From positions 1-64,000 of the forward strand of contig JALRMH010000038.1 in assembly GCA_026119935.1 (NCBI GenBank): 64,000 bases of DNA. The letters are read 5' to 3'. Below are positions 46,547 to 58,193 of this stretch, piece after piece. The translations under genes and the position numbers were made by a program. The stretch is from Endothia cerciana (lineage: Eukaryota; Ascomycota; Sordariomycetes; Diaporthales; Cryphonectriaceae). The notes beneath the pieces are model-generated. The model did not search any database, had not been told where the DNA came from, and saw only the letters and a program-made list of their open reading frames with translations. Every line of letters begins with the position of its first letter. The stretch's first letter is position 1.

Positions 46547-48642
46547 TTATCTCGGCAGCTGCTCCGGATCTCTGGGTCGCAAAAGCCCTGCCAGGTCCCT
46601 CAGCCTCGCACTGAGCCAGTTGCGCGTATGGTGGATGACTTTGGTCATCCTGAAGTACTCCAGTGCCGCCCAGACCGCGAGACCGGTCACGACCAACGAG
46701 ACAACTTCAGCCGTTACTGGTTCACTGCATTAGGATAAGAGGACTTCCCATGAAGAACGTGGGTCGACTTACCCATCCACGTCTTGATGTACCTCGTCGG
46801 GTACACCGCCGAGCCTCCACCTGCCGTTATTTGATCCTGCTGTAGTTGATCGATAGGCAGGGCTAGCAGACCGGCCATGAATGAGAGCGGTGTGAAGATG
46901 ATGGTGATAATGGTAAACCCGAAGACGCTGGCGCTCATGACCGACGCGTTGCGGGCCTCCCTCAAGCTCGCATGTCTCTGCTTGAGATCCAGCTTCAGCT
47001 CGATGGGTTTCTGAACTCGCTCAGCATCACCCTGCAGTTTATACAACTGTCGTCGGTATTTTGGAAATAATTGGTTTGGCCGTTGGATGTGCCTCCACAG
47101 ATCCACATCTCCTGATGCAATGGCGCTCATCAGAGGCTGAAATCTGCCCTCCGGTCCATCAGGCCAGAACTCCGGCCAGGCTGCAAATGCGAAATTCCTC
47201 CACACTTCTTCTTGATGAGCAATCACGGTCCGTATCATAGACAGTTCTTCTCGAATGTCTTCGATTTCGTGGATGTACCTCTGTTCCACATTGATATTGA
47301 TATTGTCCATCTCTTCAGAACAGAGGTAATGGTTGACATGTTCCGAGACGGAGGCGATAGAGTTTGCAAATACAACAAATAGATCTAGACCCGGATCTGA
47401 TAGGTGATCGACGACAACCGCCAAGTAGGCACCAATCATCTCGTCTCGAGTCCGGGGGAGAGCAGGACTGTTAGGCGTCAACTTTCTGCTTGGAGGGCTT
47501 TGAGATGAAAACATGATCGCCCATGCCGCAGATCCAAGTTGACCCTCAGAATAAGGATCTGCAGGATATTGAGGGACTCACAAGGATAACGTAAAACTGA
47601 TTATAATCAGAAATTTGAGCTGATCATCATGTCGTCCGTTGTCTGGACTCGGGTAGAACACATTACATCATGATGGAGCGAGGAGAGAAACATATGCTGT
47701 GTGAATGAGTCGTCCCGGCTTGGTATGACCATATCGCACTCAGGATGTCTGACCCATGCTATCCAAATCTTGGCTGAGAAGCTGATGTACCCGTTTGCGC
47801 ACAATTTTTCGAGGTCTAACAACGGCATGTCTGCTCCTTTTCTCCTTAGGTACTCGGCGCACTCAAGTGAAAATGCCTCAGTGTGCATGCGACCTCGAGC
47901 AGGGTCGCCAAAGCCTGACCCTTCCAGGTGCTTTTCCAACTGTTCCAGGGCCTTTTTGAATCGACGCTGACACCGCAGTCTTCGATGAAATAACGCAGCA
48001 CTTCCAAGCGTCCCTCGCAAACTGCCACATGGGCCAGGGGCCAGCAGTGACGCTCGCAAACCTCATTCAGAGGTAAATCCCGCTTCAAAGCGGCTTCGGC
48101 CTCCAAAAGGCATTTGACTATATCGAGACGACCTTCTTCTATCACTGCGATAGCAAGCGCAGTGAGGGAACGACCATCGATTTGAGTGAGATAGTCCTCT
48201 TTATCTTTGAACTTAGTGAGAATAAGCTGAACCACGCCTAGATGGCCATAGCGAGATGCGAGATGCAGAGGTGTTCCGTCCTCCGAGCGCACCATTCTAG
48301 CGCCACCGTCGATCAGGCATTCCGCGATTTCGGTAAAGGCCTCGACGGCAAGCTGCGTGTAGGGCGGTCCGACCATATTCGGGGGCCCAGTTGACATCGG
48401 ATTGTGGTGAGCTAGCCTGCAGGAATTGCTGAACAGCTGGCAGGTCGCCCCTATCGACGTAGCCGTACACGCAGTTGTACAGCCTGAGGCTCACATTTTC
48501 TATAATTACTCGATGGGTTAGTAGAAACAAAAACATCGAGGGTCACGGGTGCTGACCGTCGCCTGTGTCCACTGACTCCCGCTCGCTCCTTGTTAGATCC
48601 CCTCCTGGCGATGGTGGTGGCGAGGACATTGAGCTCGGACAT
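46547..48642 (-). pseudogene. Ankyrin-repeat protein with CorA-like membrane domain, frameshifted
   Basis: Exon 1 (48,642-48,557) opens MSELNVLATTIARRG and splices to 48,489. The next part reads ankyrin repeats: DRGDLPAVQQFLQAS, GRTALHAACRRG, then DGTPLHLASRYGHLGVVQLI, LTALAIAVIEEGRLDIVKCL and HVAVCEGRLEVLRYFIED. Frame is lost at about 48,331-48,342 (equivalent to one extra base) and shifts back at about 47,955-47,970, after which it reads FKKALEQLEKHLEGSG and continues to a stop at 47,607. The C-terminal part (47,514-46,773 spliced to 46,716-46,547) holds a long helix, then ASVFGFTIITIIFTPLSFMAGLLA and VTAEVVSLVVTGLAVWAAL, the two membrane helices of fungal ankyrin-CorA proteins; the Mg2+ channel GMN motif is not seen. 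The link between 47,607 and 47,514 is unresolved. As read it cannot make one protein. Confidence 0.6.
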
Positions 48643-49216
48643 TGATACGCTTGGTTAGCAATTTTGTTGGCTGCTTTGCAAGGCTTGGGAAGTGCTGAGA
48701 TGGAAATGCAGCAGGCCCGGCGCTTCCAGGAATATCTTTGGAGGATAGCTCCTACTTATATATGCCCCTTGAGGCAGGCTCTGCATCCAGTGGCTGGAGA
48801 CATGCACATGGATGGCCAAACATCCTCTCACTTTTCTCGTCGCCTGCATAATCTCACCCGGCGGGCTGAGGGGTTGTGGAGCTGGCGGCACGACATTGGC
48901 TAGCTCCAGCTCAGTTTCCGCATGAGGACATACGATGTACATGCGCACTGGTGCCACGCAGCATGATGGGGCCGGCCTGGTTTGCTTTGGAGGGCTGGCC
49001 CCGGCCAGGACCTGTTTGCATGTCGTGTAGGTGCTGCCTCCGTACACGGTGGATCCAAACCTCTATTTACCCAGAAATAGGCCATGGCTCTGTAGACAGC
49101 AATCCATGTCCTTGATCTACGTCTTCCGGAAGCGTCTATGGATATTACCCAAAATGGGATCGCCCCTTGCGTCGTAATATATGCTTCTCATGGTCGGGGC
49201 GACCTTCGCGCAGCAA
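48643..49216. other. Intergenic between ankyrin-CorA gene and S1 nuclease
   Basis: This is the 5' flank of the ankyrin gene and 3' flank of the nuclease gene. Nothing else was recognised. Confidence 0.6.
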
Positions 49217-50248
49217 TCACAATTCAGACTCCGTCGCCTTCAGGGCCGCAACGATGAGATCAAGCCAGGCTGCTAGTCGGTAGCCAGCTCGCGCAACCTG
49301 GACCTCGACCACCGGCGCAGCCTTCTCGTAGTACTCCCCGCCCAGCTCCTGACCCGCGATCGCTGCTGGACCTTCTGGGAACACTGCCCGGCTAGTTAGT
49401 CAAAATTCACATCACGTTCTCCGAAGAGAGGAGGAGTCGCCTGACCATGAGTGCACACATAAGCATTACCCTCCCTCGCCCACCCCAGCGCCGTGCCGAT
49501 GGGATCCTCAAAATCCACGCCGTCCAGCCATGCCCCGCTCTGCTCCTGGAACTTCCCATGCCTGATCCCCGCCGTGATCTCATCCGCCCACGCCTTGGCC
49601 TCGCGGTAGGGCTTCCTCCGCACGCCGCCGACCCACCGCTCGGCGATGCTCGAGTCCCAGACGTGGTGCAGGTTCAGCTCGCTGCCCTGCCAGAGGACGT
49701 GGATCCCGTTGCCGCCGCGCGCGACGTCCTCGTCGTGCAGCGGCTGGTGGATGTCGCCGACGAAGTGCACGACGAACTTGGCCGCCTGGGCGCGCAGCCA
49801 GACGGGGACCGAGGGGTCGAGGATCTGCGTGGTGTAGTTCTGGATGGCAGTCACGACGCAGCCCTCCCTCTTGCAGTCGCGGTCCAGGTCGACGGTGCAC
49901 GAGGCCGGGGGCGAGTCCTTGGCGTCGATGAAGTGGTACACGCCCGTGTAGTGGCCCCATTTGGTGTAGCGGATCGAGTCGGCCCAGGTGGCGACCTCGG
50001 CGAGGTAGTCGCCGGTGTCGCTGCGGAGCAGGCCCTGGAAGTAGGCCTGCGTCTGGGGCTGGACGAAGTTGCTGGCTACGTAAGCGATGGTGATGTGCCC
50101 GAACCCTGTGAAAGTGAGCATGTCTCTATCAAGTCTTGGAGGGCGGGGGGGGGGGGGGAGGACATAGAGGCATGTGAATCTCACCTCCCCACGCCAGCGC
50201 CTTGGGGGCGGCCAACAGGCCCAAGGCCAGCGGGCTTGAGAATTTCAT
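49217..50248 (-). CDS. Secreted S1/P1-type zinc nuclease
   Basis: S1/P1 nucleases are secreted tri-zinc enzymes that cut single-stranded DNA and RNA and often act as 3'-nucleotidases to scavenge phosphate and nucleosides. Exons are 50,248-50,185, 50,105-49,446 and 49,383-49,217, giving 296 residues, close to family length. The signal peptide is residues 1-19, so the mature protein would begin with Trp20, whose free amino group is a zinc ligand in this family. His25 lies five residues on (WGGFGH), matching W1/H6. Other ligand motifs present are ATWAD, YHFIDA, FVGDIHQPLHDED and NLHHVWD. One NYT glycosylation site is seen. All catalytic positions are intact, so it should be active. The Trp-containing motif is split by intron 1, which also carries a 14-base C run on the sense strand (50,145-50,158). 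Confidence 0.95.
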
Positions 50249-52592
50249 GCTGCAACGATCGAACCTGATGGATCCAGATGAAGAGGAGATGTATCGAAGG
50301 CGGAGAGTCTCAGGATCAGGATCAGGATCAGGATCAGAGGGGGAGACGCGGTTCACTATCTCCTTGATGAGCCGGCCACGTCAAGCGATGATGGGGTGTC
50401 AGTTGATACGGCAAGGTTCACGCGCGCGCGGTCCAGGGATCGTAACGTGCATCGACAGCGAATGGATCCGTGGCGCAAGACCCGCACGTGTGCCACCTCA
50501 GCAGGCACACATTACGACTGCAGCCGCGACAAGGGCGAATTCCAAAAAAGAAAGAACACTGGATAGTATCTGATGAGTGTAAACAGGGTAGAAAAGAATC
50601 CAGGCTCTCCTTGACACGGAAGTTGCGATACTGAAGAGCTATCATCGTTCTGATGGGATCACTGTCAACGTTCACCAACCCCCCCCCCCCCCGGGGGAGC
50701 TTGGAAGGTCCTGAGACTGAGATGAAAAGAAAACAGGGCGGAAAGAGGATCGATAGTGAGCATCAGGGAAATAAATGGAGGTGAAGAAGAAAGAGAAGGG
50801 GAGAGGAAAGTAGAAGAGGATGAGAAAGTGGACCCAGCACATGGTCCGCGAAGCGGATTAGCTGCAGGTACAAAAGCAGCCGTTGATGAGAGCTAATACA
50901 CAACAGCTATTTTTGCTTCCGCCGTCAGGTCACCCATTCTGGCAAGCCTGATATTGGGACCTTGTTTTATGAGAAGTAGATTGCAGCATGATTATTGCGA
51001 AGCCAATATGGTCCAATACTGAGCCGCTATAAAGTGCAATAATTCCTTTGCCTGATTTCCTGTGTATACAGTTGTAACCTGCTGACCTGGAGAACACCAT
51101 CGATTCTAAGGTATCCTCATTGCATAGAAATGAACATAGAATTTGGCGTCACAGTTGGACTCCGTACAGAGTCCGGGTCTTAGCCAGGTGCAGCCGGGGT
51201 CGCATAGCAGTTTGAAGTGATGGCCGAGCATGGCAAGGTGGTCCTGGGGATGGCGGCGGTTGCTGGAAGAGCGAGGGCACAGGACACTCTGCTCAGGGGG
51301 CTAGGCTGGGGATATGGAGGAGGCCGTTGGTGGCAAGCTGCTGAGATCTCAATCATCTAGACGGGAAGCGTGGGTGGGGGTGAAGGCTCATGAGCTACTG
51401 GGCGTACCTGACATACCATGTAGCTGCCCAGGTGGAAGACGGCGCGGATAGCTGTCGAGAACCGTGACCAGCCAGTGTGGTATGGGACGAGGTAGACAGG
51501 CGCGCTCGCCCTTGGAATGCCATTAGCGGATGCCACACGACATAGTGATCGGGATTATAAGAACCAGAGGAACAGCTACGACTTGCTGATAATAATGAAT
51601 TTTTTATTTATTATTATTACTATTTTTTTTAAAAGAAAAAAACCAAAACCAAGGAGACCCATTATCGCTGCCGTTTCCAGCATCGCCGGGATTCGCACAC
51701 GTCCCTCCGCCGACCCTCCACCCCACATATCCCGCTGCACATTCGAAATCACCAAGGCTGTCTTGCACATCTAATCCCCCGGATTTCACGAGGACATCCA
51801 CTCCCGCTGCCACCGTATGAGGGAAGCAGACCCGCAGTCTGAGCTCTGATCGTCATCATCGCCTGTTTGATGAGCTGATCTCATGGCAGCCCTGGGGATG
51901 CTGGGCGTCAGCGACAGGATCCGGTCAGTATTCATGGCGCTTCTGCGTCGTAGGTCGATGATCGGCATCTCGATGGCCTGCCATGGTAGTTGCTGCCAGC
52001 CGTGCCATGGTGCTGTTCAAGACGGCGCCGCCTGGGTTGATATCTTTGTCTCAGGGTGCCGGTCGAGCGAGTATCAAACCGGCCGTCAGACCCGCATCGT
52101 CCCATATGAACCTCCCCGTCGGACGCTGGGTGGATGAACGTCAAGTCGGGGGTGCGGCTCCTCCTTCAGCAAACCCAAAAGACCGGCCTGGGCCAATCGC
52201 GAACCTCCCGATCTGGGTTCCCAAGAATCCTGCAAGGGGTTCGCAGCAGACTGTATTGTGGTAGCATCCCGGGCGGCATCCGTACGTAGGTACGCAGTGG
52301 TAAATACGTCACTGGGGCCCATCCGAAGCCCATGTGCAGAAATCTGAAGGCGCCGACCCAACCAGGACCAAGCAAGTCATCCATCCGGGTTTTCTTATCT
52401 CTCGGGCGCCGCGATAAGGGGTCTATTTCCCGTAAGTCGCGGGGTCTCAGGACCATCTGACTCTTTCACGAGATCCTCCCGGCGCTCGCTTTTGCCTGTT
52501 CTATGTTCACTCGGATCGCAAAAGGCACCTGCGACTTCACCACCGTACGGGAGAGAGATCGCGGTAGGAGATTCAGGCTCGGATCCCGCGTC
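50249..52592. other. Intergenic, divergent promoter region of S1 nuclease and PQ-loop genes
   Basis: No coding frame is supported. It contains a 12-14 base C run at about 50,678-50,691, a T/A-rich patch at 51,598-51,652 and the start side of both flanking genes. Confidence 0.6.
50311..50337. repeat. Six-base (AGGATC)n tandem repeat
   Basis: About four and a half copies of aggatc lie 60 bases upstream of the S1 nuclease start codon, within its presumed leader. Confidence 0.85.
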
Positions 52593-53901
52593 ATGGCCGC
52601 CATCGTCGTGACGACGGACTCGGCCGTGGCGTCGACGAAGACGGGACAGGCGCTGTCCGGTATTTTTGGATGCATCAGCCTGGTCGCGTGGATATGTCTC
52701 CTCGTACGATTCCCCCGTCCTGGCCCCTGAGGCGTTGCCGTGGTTCTGACATTTCCGGAACAGCTTCCCCAGCTTATCGCCAACTACAGGACGAAGAGCG
52801 CCGACGCCCTGTCTATGGGCTTCCTCTTCATCTGGCTGCTGGGCGACCTTACCAACCTGGCAGGTATGTGACCACTCCTCCCCTATCTACAAACGCTCCC
52901 CCATACGCTCAGCATCAGGGGAATGGCGAGCATCAAAAGTCCCGGCGCATCCAGCCCTTCCCGGTCAATGTCCACAGGCCCTAACCCAACCCGCCTCCCC
53001 CACAGGTGCCCTCGTGACCGACCTCGCCCCCTCCGCCATCGCGATCGGCATCTACTTCTGCTTCGCCGACCTCATCCTGATCACCCAGTGCCTCTACTAC
53101 AACGCCCTCAACGCCCGCCGCCGCCGCAACCGCCAGCGCCAGCGCCACCCCTCCACCAACACCGAGGGCTCGGCCCTCTCCGAGGAGGAGCCCCTCCTCT
53201 CCCGCGAGCGCTCCGGCTCCGGGGGCCTCCCGGGGAGCCAGCGCCGGCACTCGGTGCGCCGCAACTCGTCCGGCCTCGACCCCCTGCAGAGGATAGTCAC
53301 CGGCGAGGACGACACGCCGCAGAGGAGCGCGTGGGTCACGAACACGCTGAGCCTGGTCGCGGTGTACGTCCTGGGCATCGCGGCCTGGTTCGTCAGCCGC
53401 CAGGTCATGGGCGGCGACGGTGCTGGCGCGCCGGGGGATGATGATACCACGGGCGCTGAGGAGGCCAACAGGCCGTTGATGGTGCTGGGCATGGCGCTGG
53501 GTTATTTCAGCGCGCTGTGCTACCTCTGCGCGCGCATCCCGCAGATCATCAAGAACTGGAGGGAGAAGTCTACGGAGGGTATGTTCTATCTATATGTCCC
53601 CCCCTGGCGGATACCTGTGTTGTTGCGGGGTGGAAAGGCTAACTGTGGGCCTCCAGGCCTCGCCCTGCTCTTCTTCCTGCTCTCCCTGACCGGCAACCTC
53701 ACCTACGGCGCGAGCCTGGCCGCCTACTCCCAGGACGGTGCCTACCTCGTCAAGGCCCTGCCCTGGCTCCTCGGGTCCCTGGGCACCATCGTCGAGGACA
53801 TGGTCATCTTCAGCCAGTTCCAGCTGTACTCCAAGAAGGAGACGAAGTCGACGGCGTCCGACGGAAACGGCCACGTACCGCTGCCCGCGGCTGAGCCATA
53901 G
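52593..53901 (+). CDS. PQ-loop membrane transporter, Ypq/PQLC2-like
   Basis: Yeast Ypq1-3 and animal PQLC2 export cationic amino acids from the vacuole or lysosome; this protein has the same architecture. Exons are 52,593-52,703, 52,764-52,863, 53,006-53,578 and 53,657-53,901, giving 342 residues. Two PQ-loop repeats are present. The first is LPQLIANYRTKSADALS after helix 1, with the LPQ split exactly at intron 1. The second is RIPQIIKNWREKSTEGL near residue 250, completed across intron 3. Each proline kink is expected to act as a hinge in transport. About seven hydrophobic helices are visible. The loop between the repeats is long and Ser/Arg-rich and holds an EEEPLLS-like dileucine signal, which fits vacuolar sorting. 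The upstream ORF part before 52,593 is not used because the ATG there opens the conserved helix directly. Confidence 0.9.
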
Positions 53902-55211
53902 GACGGCTCCGGCTGCCGTGTTCCGGCGGTGTTTGACTCGACGATTGGGATTAAATGAGTGCAAATATTAAAGGACGCATGGTCGGTGTTTTGGGGGGGG
54001 GAGGGGGGAGGGGGGACTTTTTATCTTGCACGGTCAGGGCGTTTCTTCGCCAGCGCGGCTCTTGGCTCGTGGGTTTTGTAGCCACCGAGACCGCCCTGCT
54101 GAATTCATATTGGGATTGCATGTGTGCTAGCTGCCGGTTCTATTGTTTAAGTTTTTTTCCTTTTATTTAAAAAAAAAAAAAAAGGATCGTCCCAATCCAC
54201 AATGATTTTGGAGACGATTGAGCGGAGCAAAAGCCCCCCCCCCCCCCGGGGATGACTGAAAACCACTGCTCGAGGGTCCAGCCTCGAGGGGCAGCTGAAG
54301 AGCCAGGGCAGGGTCCACCGTGTCAGGACATCCAGCCGGTGGCGAAGGCAGACGCCGGTGCTGAGATCGTCGGTGGCCACCTAAGCCAGCGCAGGATCGA
54401 CCGCAGCTCATCCTCCGATACCATGTACACAAATGTGCAGGCCCCAAAGCAGCTATTGTAAGCGCCGAGGCTCTCGGGACGAAGAACCCCAGGCCGGCCC
54501 CGGTGTCGACGGTGGGTCCCAGCAGCGAACGTTCCGGAGTTATACTACGTACTGTGTAGTAGAGACAACGGCGGGCGGGTTCTGACGCAGCTCGTGCGTC
54601 GGGGGACTCATGCCCGCTGGCAGCACGGCACGGGCGCGGCGGTGCCCACGAAACCACGGCCGCGTAGGCAGGCATGCACGGCCTTCTGGGATGCCCGAGG
54701 CGATAGAGGCAGTCCGGGCTCCTGCTCTGCACGTGTAGGGTCAACCTGATCTACCCTATGTACTACGTACCATGAGAGCAGGCCAGCCGAGCGGGTGGGC
54801 GGAGGGCAATAGGACATTTCGATCTCGTTACCAGGCTACGAGATCAGGGAGGCATGAAGCTGGGTGGTCCCGGGGACGACGAGCCCAGGTGGGACCGACC
54901 CAGCGGTGGCTGTGCAGTGCAGTGAGTGAGCGGGTGCCCCCCTCGGGTGCAACCTGGTGTCATCTGAACTCTGAAACTGCGCCGGTCGACCGGGGGAGGC
55001 ACAGCTGGAGCTGATGCGATACACAGGATCCTCCCCTCCGTCCGTTCCGTCTGGACTCTGGGGTGTTCGTGCATGCATGCATGCGGATGCGCAAGATACT
55101 ACTATGACAATGATCGGAACTGGCTCGGGACCAGCGACCGTGGGCGGAGGGACGCGTCATGTCCTCACCACGAAGAGAAGGGGGTGGGGGTGGCGGTCGT
55201 AAAACGGCGGG

Positions 55212-55234
55212 GTGTTGTTGTTGTTGTTGTTGTT
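55212..55234 (+). repeat. (TTG)n microsatellite
   Basis: About seven or eight TTG units followed by three GTC units. Confidence 0.85.
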
Positions 55235-56497
55235 ATCGTCGTCGTCTGTGACACCGCATTGCCAAGCCTTATGGTGGGCTGGTGAGGCACAGCTAGCGCC
55301 TTGGTAGGGACGAATGTGGAATGGGGGGGGGGGGGGGTTTCCCAGAGGATGACGGCTGCTGAACCATGGAGAGAGAATTCTGCGGATGCCGGTGGGGAGA
55401 TTCCCAGGCGAGGGCCGGCGGTAGAGGCTGGTTATGTGTATGAAGAGGGCTGGTAGTAAGAATGCTCGACGAGATGTGCAGAGGCTCAGCATGATAAGTA
55501 AGTGCACGTCGAATCTACGATTCAAGGTTAGGGTGGATGCGGGAAGGAAGCGAGATGGAAGGAAGGATTCTGTGTCTTAGACCACGGCCTGAGACATTTA
55601 AGCCAGAGGAAAGGGACGAGCCGACACCCGCTGAGGAACCAGCTAATCGTAGACACATGCAGCGTGCCGTGCCAACCGCGGCCCACGACTGTCATCAAGG
55701 TCGGGAGAGATACGACAGGCTGATGCTGTCCGTCACAGGTCCTTTGTTGCCGCCCCCTCCTCGCAAAATCATACATAGGAACAGCCCACTGATATCGGCA
55801 CAAAGCCCCGACGGGATGGTAGCCTCACATGATTTCTAAATTCGAGAGTACTATACGGCGATAGTAGGTCCGGGGGACTCGGTACGTGCACGCCGGGTGA
55901 GGCCTACCCACAGGCTATGGTATGTGGTGGTGGTAAGTCTAAATTTACAGTGCTCTTTGTTGTGGATATTCATCTCGCGCCCAAAGGCCCCCCCCCCCCA
56001 AAGGACATTGGATCTGTTGCCGCCCAGGCTGCCGCCTCCGTCCTAACCCGCCCTGCCTCCTGGGGGCCCTCGCCTCCTGACAGAGAAACCGACCATGTCA
56101 CCGAGAGGCCCTGACTTGCGTGGGCGAGTACTTCCCTTTCGCAGGCTCCCACCCGCCCGCGCAACCCTTGTGAAGGACGATCCCTGCCCGGCTGCAGCAA
56201 GCAGATCCCACTGGAACCTTGGCAGTCTGAACCCTGTGCCCACAGGGCTTGCTGCGCCCCAGCTTTTCTTACCTCTAGTGCCTTGCAGGTCTCCCAGGTG
56301 TGCTGGTGCTGTTGGTGCATCATCAGCGCCACCCTGGCTGCGGCAGACTGGGGATCTGCAACATCTGAACCTCCGGCTGAACTTGGGATAAGTTCCCTCC
56401 TCGCGCCCACATGCAGACCGGCACTGTTTGTCCGCTCGTCACCTCACTATATCCTTACTTACCTCCGGGCTTCTGTGGTGGAAGATCATATCTAACC

Positions 56498-56530
<33 letters not shown>
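56498..56530 (+). repeat. (ACG)n microsatellite upstream of the aspartic protease
   Basis: Eleven uninterrupted ACG units end 196 bases before the protease start codon. The DUF7728-like gene has a similar tract in its leader. Confidence 0.9.
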
Positions 56531-56531
<1 letters not shown>

Positions 56532-56726
56532 ACGACTACGGCGACGGTCGACCAGTGTAATACGAGTGATAATCTCGCCTAGGGCATTGTCAACACCTCA
56601 AGGACCTGCTGGGACTGCCCCGTCCACGTCACAGGTCTGTAAGGCCTCTTTCGACCTCTCAGAGCCCCCCCCCCCCTAGAGAATCTCCAGGGCAATTCGA
56701 CGTCTCCCGGGCTATACGGATCACCA

Positions 56727-58193
56727 ATGGCTTCAAAATTATCATTATTGCTGGCTTTGGCCTCTGCCATACCGGCCATCGGCGCCGCAACCACGATCCC
56801 GCGTGATGCCGACGCAGGCTCGGGGCAAGGCTTCATCTCCTTCCCAATAAGAAGGGGCGGGTCGACCAAGACGCTCTCAGGACGGCAGGCCTCAGCAAGC
56901 CTGATAAACGAGGCGGACACGAGCTACCTCATCGAACGTAAGCCGACCAGCCGCTCACCACCCCTGCGTCCTGGCGACCCCGTCCCCCCCCCCCCCCCTT
57001 TAGGCCTAGCTGCTGACCACCAGCCTCGCCGCGTAGTGACATTCGGCTCCAACTCCCAGGCCGTCAAGGTCGCCATCGACACCGGCTCCGACGAGCTGTT
57101 CGTGGACCCCAACTGCGAGGACAGCGACTTCACCTCGGACGAGTCGCGGGAGTGCGAGGCCGACGGCACCTACGACCCCTCGACGTCGACGACCTCGAAG
57201 ACCACGGGCGAGACGAGCCAGATCGTCTACGGGTCGGGCGCCGTGGACATCGCCTACTATATCGACTCGGTCGGGATCCCCGGCGCCAGCCAGAACCTGA
57301 CGGGCGTGCAGTTCGGCAAGGCGACCGAGTCGGAGGACCTGAACGAGGGCATCCTGGGCCTGGGCTTCGGCAGCGGCGTGAACCTCAACTACAGCAACTT
57401 CGTCGACGCCCTGCAGGAGCAGGGGCTGACCAACACCAAGGCCTTCTCCGTCGCCCTCGGCACCAGCGACACCGCGGGCGGCACCATCGTCTTCGGCGGC
57501 GTCGACACCAAGAAGTTCTCGGGCTCGCTGGCCTCCCTGGACATCGCGAGCCCGGCCAGCGGCGACATCCAGCGGTACGCCGTGTCGCTGAGCAGCCTCA
57601 GCTACAAGAACAGCAGCGGGACCAGCAAGTACTCGGGCTCGTCGCTGTCGGGCGTCGTCCTCGACACGGGCTCCTCGCTGTGCGAGCTGCCGACGGCCAT
57701 CGTCGAGGCCATGGCCGACGACTTCGGCGCCGAGGAGGACGAGGAGTCCGGGCTGCTCGTCGTGGACTGCAGCCTGGCCTCCTCGTCCTCGGGCACCCTC
57801 GAGTTCGCCTTCAGCGGCGTGACCGTCAGCGTGCCCATGAGCGACTTCGTGCTGCAGGACGGCACCGCCTGCGTGCTGGGCGTCATGGCCCTCGAGAGCG
57901 GCACCGGCATCAGCGCCCTGCTGGGCGACACCTTCCTGCGGAACGCCTACGTCGTCTTCGACCAGACCAACATGAAGGTCGGCATGGCCCAGTACACCAG
58001 CTGCGGGACCAACGTGCAGGCCATCGCGGCCGGCAGCTCCGGCGCGACCGACTTCACGGGCGAGTGCAGCTCGAGCTCCTCGTCGTCCTCGTCGTCCTCG
58101 TCGAAGAGTACCGCGGGCGAGGGGGCCCGGCCGGGCGGCGCGGCAGTGCTCGCGCTCGTGGGCGGGCTGGCCGCGCTGGTCGCGCTGCTCTAG
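56727..58193 (+). CDS. Secreted, probably GPI-anchored aspartic protease (yapsin/candidapepsin type)
   Basis: A pepsin-family A1 endoprotease expected at the cell surface. Exons are 56,727-56,937 and 57,037-58,193, giving 455 residues. A signal peptide covers about 1-20 and a propeptide precedes SYLIELTFGSNSQAV, the first strand, which is restored by splicing. Catalytic aspartates are Asp85 (AIDTGSDELF) and Asp280 (VLDTGSSLCELP); both DTGS motifs are intact. FGGVDTKKFSG and LLGDTFLRNAYVVFD are standard landmarks. A Ser-rich segment near 420-432 and a final hydrophobic tail (AVLALVGGLAALVALL) suggest a GPI signal. The intron is 99 bases, stop-free and contains a 15-C run; retaining it would keep the frame and insert 33 residues before the first catalytic strand. 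A second tag acceptor at 57,001-57,003 is also in frame and would add 11 residues. Confidence 0.92.
   Translation: MASKLSLLLALASAIPAIGAATTIPRDADAGSGQGFISFPIRRGGSTKTLSGRQASASLINEADTSYLIERKPTSRSPPLRPGDPVPPPPPLGLAADHQPRRVVTFGSNSQAVKVAIDTGSDELFVDPNCEDSDFTSDESRECEADGTYDPSTSTTSKTTGETSQIVYGSGAVDIAYYIDSVGIPGASQNLTGVQFGKATESEDLNEGILGLGFGSGVNLNYSNFVDALQEQGLTNTKAFSVALGTSDTAGGTIVFGGVDTKKFSGSLASLDIASPASGDIQRYAVSLSSLSYKNSSGTSKYSGSSLSGVVLDTGSSLCELPTAIVEAMADDFGAEEDEESGLLVVDCSLASSSSGTLEFAFSGVTVSVPMSDFVLQDGTACVLGVMALESGTGISALLGDTFLRNAYVVFDQTNMKVGMAQYTSCGTNVQAIAAGSSGATDFTGECSSSSSSSSSSSSKSTAGEGARPGGAAVLALVGGLAALVALL

Larger units (their letters stand above)
53902..56726. other. Intergenic, about 2.8 kb
   Basis: No gene was recognised. 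It holds G runs near 53,993 and 55,325-55,337, an A-run at 54,170, a C run at 54,235, and two microsatellites listed separately. Long minus-strand frames at 54,163-54,744 and 55,970-56,410 are judged fortuitous. Confidence 0.55.
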
